Shown here: piece after piece, positions 58,301 to 64,000 of the stretch
Layout of the letters: each line of letters opens with the position of its first letter
Numbering within the stretch: the stretch's first letter is position 1
Origin: Megalobrama amblycephala
Taxonomy: Eukaryota > Chordata > Actinopteri > Cypriniformes > Xenocyprididae
NCBI RefSeq assembly: GCF_018812025.1
Contig: NC_063054.1
Span: forward strand, 38,314,396-38,378,395
DNA length: 64,000 nt
Reading direction: 5' to 3'
Notes under the pieces: generated by a model
What the model was told of the DNA's origin: nothing
The model's database searches: none
What the model saw: the letters and a program-made list of their open reading frames with translations, nothing else
Position numbers and translations under genes: made by a program

Positions 58301-59540
58301 ATTATATCATGCGCTCACGATTTAGTAAAACGAGCGAATTAATTATATCATGCGCTCACGATTTAGTAAAACGAGCAAACGAATTATTATATCATGCGCT
58401 CACGATTTAGTAAAACGAGCGAATTAATTATATCATGCGCTCATGATTTAGTAAAACGAGCAAACGAATTATTATATCATGCGCTCACGATTTAGTAAAA
58501 CGAGCGAATTAATTATATCATGCGCTCACGATTTAGTAAAACGAGCAAACGAATTATTATATCATGCGCTCACGATTTAGTAAAACGAGCGAATTAATTA
58601 TATCATGCGCTCACGATTTAGTAAAACGAGCAAACGAATTAATTATATCATGCGCTCACGATTTAGTAAAACGAGCAAACGAATTATTATATCATGCGCT
58701 CACGATTTAGTAAAACAAGCGAATTAATTATTATATCGTGCTCACGATTTAGTAAAACAAATTATTATATCATGCGCTCACGATTTAGTAAAACGAGCGA
58801 ATTAATTATATCATGCGCTCACGATTTAGTAAAACGAGCAAACGAATTAATTATATCATGCGCTCATGATTTAGTAAAACGAGCAAACGAATTATTATAT
58901 CATGCGCTCACGATTTAGTAAAACGAGCGAATTAATTATATCATGCGCTCACGATTTAGTAAAACGAGCAAACGAATTATTATATCATGCGCTCACGATT
59001 TAGTAAAACGAGCGAATTAATTATATCATGCGCTCACGATTTAGTAAAACGAGCAAACGAATTATTATATCATGCGCTCACGATTTAGTAAAACGAGCGA
59101 ATTAATTATATCATGCGCTCATGATTTAGTAAAACGAGCAAACGAATTATTATATCATGCGCTCACGATTTAGTAAAACGAGCGAATTAATTATATCATG
59201 CGCTCACGATTTAGTAAAACGAGCAAACGAATTATTATATCATGCGCTCACGATTTAGTAAAACGAGCGAATTAATTATATCATGCGCTCACGATTTAGT
59301 AAAACGAGCAAACGAATTATTATATCATGCGCTCACGATTTAGTAAAACGAGCGAATTAATTATATCATGCGCTCACGATTTAGTAAAACAAGCGAATTA
59401 ATTATTATATCGTGCTCACGATTTAGTAAAACAAATTATTATATCATGCGCTCACGATTTAGTAGAACAAGCGAACTAATTATATTGTGCTCACAATTTA
59501 ATAAATCAATGGAACGAATTATCATATTGTGTGCACGATT
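55380..59540. repeat. About 44-bp satellite array, 4.1 kb
   Basis: The unit runs ATCATGCGCTCACGATTTAG, then TAAAACGAGCGAACGAATTA, then TTAT. A common 41-bp variant has GCGAATTAATTAT. Roughly 85 units are present. Edges are degenerate (55380-55450; 59480-59580) and the interior is homogeneous. Units at 57840-58680 are repeated as a block about 678 bp further on. Short translated frames inside it are artefacts. Confidence 0.95.
56456..56908. mobile_element. Foreign 0.45-kb insert within the satellite (unclassified)
   Basis: The array stops inside a unit at CACGATTTAG and resumes at TAAAACGAGCG. The insert, from TTCTGTCAGGACCACTATCG to CTGACACTAACGCTAGAT, is GC-richer and unrelated to the repeat. 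It holds GAGGAGCTGGGGATGGAGGA. No inverted termini or clear target duplication are visible, beyond TAG/TAGA near the joints. It could be a solo LTR, a truncated transposon or a piece of unique DNA. Confidence 0.5.
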
Positions 59541-60263
59541 TACATAAAACGAGGAGACAAATTAGTAAAATGTACTGACGTATTAGTAAATAGTGGGAAT
59601 GTCATGTGCAGGCCTCTGTAGTTTTCCCTCTGTTGACAGTATTTTCTGATTTATGATAAAAAGAGAAATCCAAAATCTATCAAGAATTAAGAACCTGGCT
59701 TCATCCATTGTTCAGATTTCTGTTCTGGAAAGGTATGCAAAAGTGTGCATATTTAATTAGAAAAGGGCTCATTTGCATATTTAAACACAACATTTCAGAA
59801 AACCTGTAATGCGCAACATTCGTACTGTAATTAATCAACTTGGGGAAGTATGGTGATACATATTAATTAACATTTTTACCCTCTTTAAGGGTCCCGTTTG
59901 CATTAAACAAGACATTGCTGTCAGGTTAAGATCATTGATCATCTGTTTACAGAGATAAACACTTCGAAATTATTGAATCGACTCCCCTTTCATTAAATTC
60001 CAGCTGCTTCACAGGGATCAACAGTGTCATTTAGAGATGAATAAGGTGTTGAGGCGATCTGAACGTGATCTGCTGTGCTGCCGGAGGTCTGTGGCGTGTG
60101 GAGCAGCACTAAAGGAAGCGCAGCGATCGCTGGAGACGGACAGTGTTTGCTTTGAGCTCTGGGATTTAATCCAGCAAACAAACGAAAGAGAAGAACTCAG
60201 AGGCAAACTCTGAAGTGAGTGTCATTAATCAGCTGTGACCTCTGAGCAGGTACTGCGGCTTCT

Positions 60264-60307
60264 GTGAGTGTGTGTGTGTGTGAGAGAGAGAGAGTGTGTG
60301 AGTCTGA

Positions 60308-60370
<63 letters not shown>
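60264..60370. repeat. (TG)n microsatellite with GA interruption
   Basis: A TG tract, GAGAGAGAG, then about 30 further TG units. Confidence 0.95.
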
Positions 60371-60371
<1 letters not shown>

Positions 60372-60557
60372 TTGGAAACTGAAATAAAATAAGTTACAGC
60401 TGAAATCTGACTAAATGACTAAAACTGAAATAAAAATAAATTAAAGCTAAATAGAAATATTTTTATAATTTTTATACATTTTTATGTCAGTTTTAAGTTG
60501 TTTCAATACATCAAGTTAAACTAAATAAAAAATCTTACCTTGGCAACTAGCTGAAAT

Positions 60558-60559
<2 letters not shown>

Positions 60560-60629
<70 letters not shown>
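60560..60629. repeat. (AT)n microsatellite
   Basis: About 34 AT units. Confidence 0.96.
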
Positions 60630-60632
<3 letters not shown>

Positions 60633-61068
60633 TTACTTCTGTTAATATTTATTTAATTTCAAGCAACAAAAATGATTTTTTATGGTTTTAGTTAGTTAAC
60701 CCTGCGAACATTTAGTTATAATGAAGGTGGATTTGAACAAGTGTGACAACATGCCCCGATATAGGGGTCAAAGTGTGTAATTTGATGGTCAACAAAGAGT
60801 GGGAATTTACAGTCGATTTATGAAGTCGAGAGTTTGAGGTTTGAGCGTATGTCATCACACGCCACAGTAATGGAGCGCTGGAGTCTGCGGGTTTGACGTG
60901 ACCTGCTAACATCTCAACCGTCATGCTAATGCAGGAACCTGTCAGCAGCTGTAGATCCCGTCAGTTAAAGTGATAAAGCGAGAGAGTTTCACTGACATCA
61001 CTTCACTACTTTACTTTCCCATGTTTTCAGCATATCTGCTGCACGAGTGCACGTGGACGTCATCTTAC

Positions 61069-61230
61069 CGATGTGTTTGCCGTACATGTGATAGTAGAAG
61101 GTGAAGCAGTACGCCGGAGGGCTGGTGATGCTGTAGGGATTCTTGGGGGCGACGTTAAACGTGGGGCTCAACAGACGAGCCGTGTCGCCCTCTTTACGAG
61201 GTCTGGAGGTCTCAATGTACATGTAGAAAC
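61069..61230 (-). CDS. mdga: MDGA exon: N-terminal half of the MAM domain
   Basis: The acceptor GTGTCATTTCCAG precedes 61230 and the donor GTAAGATG follows 61069. The 162-bp exon enters and leaves in phase 1. It reads [38 protein letters not shown] and [21 protein letters not shown] followed by A-R-L-L-S-P and C-F-x-F-x-Y-H-M-Y-G is the standard opening of a MAM domain, and ETSRPR..EG is MDGA-like. The beginning of the domain and all Ig domains must lie upstream, beyond 64000. SRPRKEGD and YHMYGKHI lean towards mdga1; the APKNPY insert leans towards mdga2. Confidence 0.93.
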
Positions 61231-61374
61231 CTGGAAATGACACGGACACAAGGATGTGATGAGCACTAATATTTGACCAAAATCTCATGTTATTAAAGAT
61301 GAAGGGTATTTTAAGACAGTATTGGCTCGATGACAAATGCTTCTCCGATCCCCAAATACATAAAACATCAGCCT

Positions 61375-61670
61375 TTATATATTTAGTGTTTCTTGAGTAA
61401 AAAAATGCTGTACATATTCATCATTGCATTGCAAACAAGCAGAGACGTTCTAAACTGTGTGCAGCACTTCATTCACAACAGAGGTGGGTGGAGTTATGAG
61501 GTTTGACTGACAGTTTGAGGAGCCAACGGAGTTATGAGTTTTAGTCACAAACTCTTTTTAATACTTTCATTATTAGCAAAACCCACAGACAGATGTAAAG
61601 GGTGACTGACAGTAATGATTTTTTGACAAAAAATAAAAATTAAGAAATATGGAGATACAAGGTTTCTGCC
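61375..61670. repeat. Right-end copy of the GGAGATACNNGGTTTC TIR element
   Basis: Shares GCATTGCAAACAAGCAGAGA, GACTGACAGTTTGAGGAGCC and TATGGAGATACAAGGTTTCT with 50890-51174. Confidence 0.8.
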
Positions 61671-61738
61671 CCTACAGCGAAGATATGTAAAAAAATAATA
61701 TAATAAATAAATAAGTATAAAAAAATAAAATACTAATA

Positions 61739-62986
61739 TAGCTGCAAGCAGCAATTACGGGGCCAAGCACAAAAATGGCACAATAACCCAGCCAACATGG
61801 CTGTGAGCATTAGACCAACTGCAACAGTGAGCAATTAAAGACCTATTAAGATCATTCTAGGCAAACAAGCTGAAAAATTATAAAAAATGAGGATTTACTG
61901 GTTCATCACTTTCGACCAATAGGTGGCGCTGTGTCCAAATTGTTGTGGTATGGTCAGAGTGAGGTGACAATGACACTTGCAAAGTTTGGTGTCAATATGT
62001 CAAAGCATTGCAGAGATACAGCTTCAAGAGTGAGTTTTGCATCATGCCTCAAAATCGTTGCTCCGATATATGAAAACGGTTTGATATATCAACTTGAAAT
62101 CCATAACTTTTGGTCGGCATGGACTGAAGATGATACGGTTCGATTTTGGTGAAAATCGGAGCAACGGTCTAGGAGGAGTTTGAAAAAGTAGGTTTTTAAA
62201 GAAAAACAATATGGTGGACAGGAAGTTCAGATGACTATGGCAAATTTGATATCTATGTTCTCAGCATGACCCAAGGAATCTATTGTAATTTCATTACAAT
62301 CAGTTAATAAAATCAAAAGTTATTAGCATTTTTGTAAATTTTGTTATTACTTTTGATCACAAGGTGGTGCTGCACCAAAACTTTTTGACTATTGTAAGGA
62401 CATGGTGCCAAAGACGCATACAGAGTTTTGTAACGATACGCTAATGCGTTCGTAAATTATAGCATTTTAGCACATAATTCTAAATGGCCGACGGACAAAA
62501 TGGCTGATATGTAAAAATTTGATAACATTTGACTCTGCATGATTCCCCAAATCTAACGAGACCAAATTTATGATTTTTGGACAAAGCCATCAGAAGTTAT
62601 AAGCAAAAATAACCATTTTTTATATCTCCGCACCAGTAGGTGGCGCTGCGTCGAAACACTGCATGATGCCTCAGGTCATGCTTGTGATGACATGTACCAA
62701 GTTTGGTCTGAATACGATAAAGCGTTGCGGAGATACAGCCTTATGTCTATTTTCACAAGCGCAACATTAAATTTGTTCGCGTGTTTTTCGAAAACAGTTT
62801 GAGGAATTGACTTGAATTCCATAACTTTTTGTCAGCATGGTCTGTTCAATTTTCATGAAAATCAGAGTAACGGCCTAGGAGGAGTTCAAAAAAGTATGTT
62901 TTTCAGAAAATTCAAAATGGCGGAAAAATTTTCATGACGAAAAATGACGTCATATGGTGCATTCGGTGCTTGGCCCCTAATAATTA
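61739..62986. mobile_element. GCTGCAAGCAGCAATTACGG repeat, 1.25 kb, internally repetitive
   Basis: It starts GCTGCAAGCAGCAATTACGG then GGCCAAGCAC, and ends GTGCTTGGCCCC, an inverted match to GGGGCCAAGCAC. Two internal units near 61915-62225 and 62630-62940 share AGGTGGCGCTG, CGGAGATACAGC, ATCCATAACTTTTGGTC-like and CCTAGGAGGAGTT blocks; a partial third lies at 62345-62480. This family is widespread in teleosts. I do not know its superfamily and see no coding frame. Confidence 0.7.
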
Positions 62987-63034
62987 AATACTACATATAA
63001 ATAAAATAGTAATATTATACTAAATAGTAATAGC

Positions 63035-63325
63035 CTTTATAGTGCTGTACTTATTCAAACAAACAGTTCTTTGTTTATCATTGCATTGCAAACAAGCAGA
63101 GACGTTTGCGTGCAGCACTTCATTCACGATAGCGGTGGGTGGAGTTATGAGGTTTGACTGACAGTTTGAGGAGCCAATGAAGTTATGAGCTTTAGTCACA
63201 AGCTCTTTTTAATACTTTTCAATGGTTAAATATTTGCAAAACCCACATAAACACGTAAAAGGTGACCGATAGTAATGATTTTTTGACAAAAAAAGAAAAT
63301 ATGGAGATACAAAGTTTCCACCAGA
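63035..63325. repeat. Right-end copy of the TIR element
   Basis: Same blocks as 61375-61670. With 63450-63720 it forms a tandem duplication about 415 bp apart. Confidence 0.82.
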
Positions 63326-63449
63326 CAGTGATGATATATAGATAAATAATATAATAAATAAATATATAAAAATAAAATACTATAAATAAACTATATTCAA
63401 ATACTACATATAAATAAAATAGTATTATTATACTAAATAGCAATAGCCT

Positions 63450-63720
63450 TTATAGTGCTGTACTTATTCAAACAAACAGTTCTTTATTTATCATTGCATT
63501 GCAAACAAGCAGAGACGTTTGAGTGCAGCACTTCATTCACAACAGAGGTGGGCGGAGTTATGAGGTTTGACTGACAGTTTGAGGAGCCAATGAAGTTATG
63601 AACTTTAGTCACAAGCTCTTTTTAATACTTTTCAATGGTTAAATATTTGCAAAACCCACATAAACACGTAAAAGGTGACCGATAGTAATGATTTTTTGAC
63701 AAAAAAACAAAATATAAAAA
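63450..63720. repeat. Right-end copy of the TIR element
   Basis: Nearly identical to 63035-63290, including TAAACACGTAAAAGGTGACC. Confidence 0.82.
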
Positions 63721-63767
63721 TAAAATAAACTATATTTAAATACTATTAATAATAATTATTTAAATGC

Positions 63768-63769
<2 letters not shown>

Positions 63770-63836
<67 letters not shown>
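63770..63836. repeat. (AT)n(AC)n microsatellite
   Basis: About 30 AT units followed by ACACAC. Confidence 0.96.
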
Positions 63837-63837
<1 letters not shown>

Positions 63838-64000
63838 AAATAAAAATAAAAATAGCTTTATTGGCTGTGAATAAAGAATATATATTATCTATATACGAGA
63901 GAATATTTGTATAAAATATTTAGAAAAACAAAAAGCTGACAGGAAAAAGCTCACATTGAATACTTTATAATCAATTATTAATATTTGGTTGGTTCTCTCG

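Larger units (their letters stand above)
54935..61068 (-). other. 6.1-kb MDGA intron loaded with satellite DNA
   Basis: It is bounded by the two MAM exons with donor GTAAGA (61068) and acceptor CCCACAG (54935). Two thirds of the intron is the 44-bp satellite. The rest holds TG and AT microsatellites and moderately GC-rich unique sequence at 59600-60260 and 60710-61060. Confidence 0.85.

Noticed and set aside
58016..58918. Two identical 74-codon frames 678 bp apart
   Set aside because: They are translations of the 44-bp satellite, and the identity only reflects the block duplication.
55380..59540. CRISPR-like array
   Set aside because: The supposed spacers are part of the repeating 44-bp unit and do not vary independently.

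Overview
This is nuclear DNA of a teleost fish, most likely a cyprinid (carp, barb, zebrafish group). It is A+T rich and packed with teleost interspersed repeats: Tc1/mariner, hAT and TTAA-flanked DNA transposons, several MITE families, a tRNA-derived SINE, long AT and CA/TG microsatellites and kilobase minisatellites. Nothing looks prokaryotic, and there is no rRNA gene, functional tRNA gene, CRISPR array or operon. Most long open frames are by-products of low-complexity repeats.

The only host gene I can identify lies at the right end on the minus strand. Three exons (61069-61230, 54801-54934, 54482-54581) have consensus splice sites and matching phases, and join into about 130 residues of a MAM domain. 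The match is to MDGA proteins (MAM domain-containing glycosylphosphatidylinositol anchor proteins; mdga1 or mdga2, paralogue unresolved). The 5' part of the gene lies beyond 64000. A candidate terminal exon, ending in a hydrophobic tail of GPI-signal type and followed by 3'UTR-like sequence, sits near 49270-50495. The MDGA introns hold a 4.1-kb satellite of about 44 bp per unit (55380-59540), a 22-bp hairpin minisatellite (52050-53205) and TIR elements.

From 1 to 49 kb I recognise no certain host gene. The layout is: a 2.4-kb CTG-rich array (2366-4797) flanked by related repeats; an interval with repeated CATTCGGT motifs (6900-7790); head-to-head MITEs (9329-10241); a SINE relic and TTAA elements (11.0-12.6 kb); a deleted Tc1 relic (12.84-13.08 kb); a TCATAATTT array (15.35-16.73 kb); a three-layer transposon nest (18322-22877); a GC-box minisatellite (23.87-24.14 kb); a GCTAGCATG array (28.4-30.06 kb); an intact copy of the outer nest element (31204-32217); a MITE with five 112-bp copies (33.1-34.0 kb); a 1.1-kb foldback (39785-40901); a second TCATAATTT array (41.7-43.0 kb); and a piggyBac-like MITE (45110-45801). 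Unique spacers between them may contain conserved non-coding elements.

The best-resolved story is the nest. A Tc1 element sits in a hAT element, which sits in a TTAA element, and a second TTAA-element copy 9 kb away preserves the exact empty site. The autonomous elements are all broken: the Tc1 transposase has a premature TAG, and the hAT transposase survives only as a C-terminal fragment.
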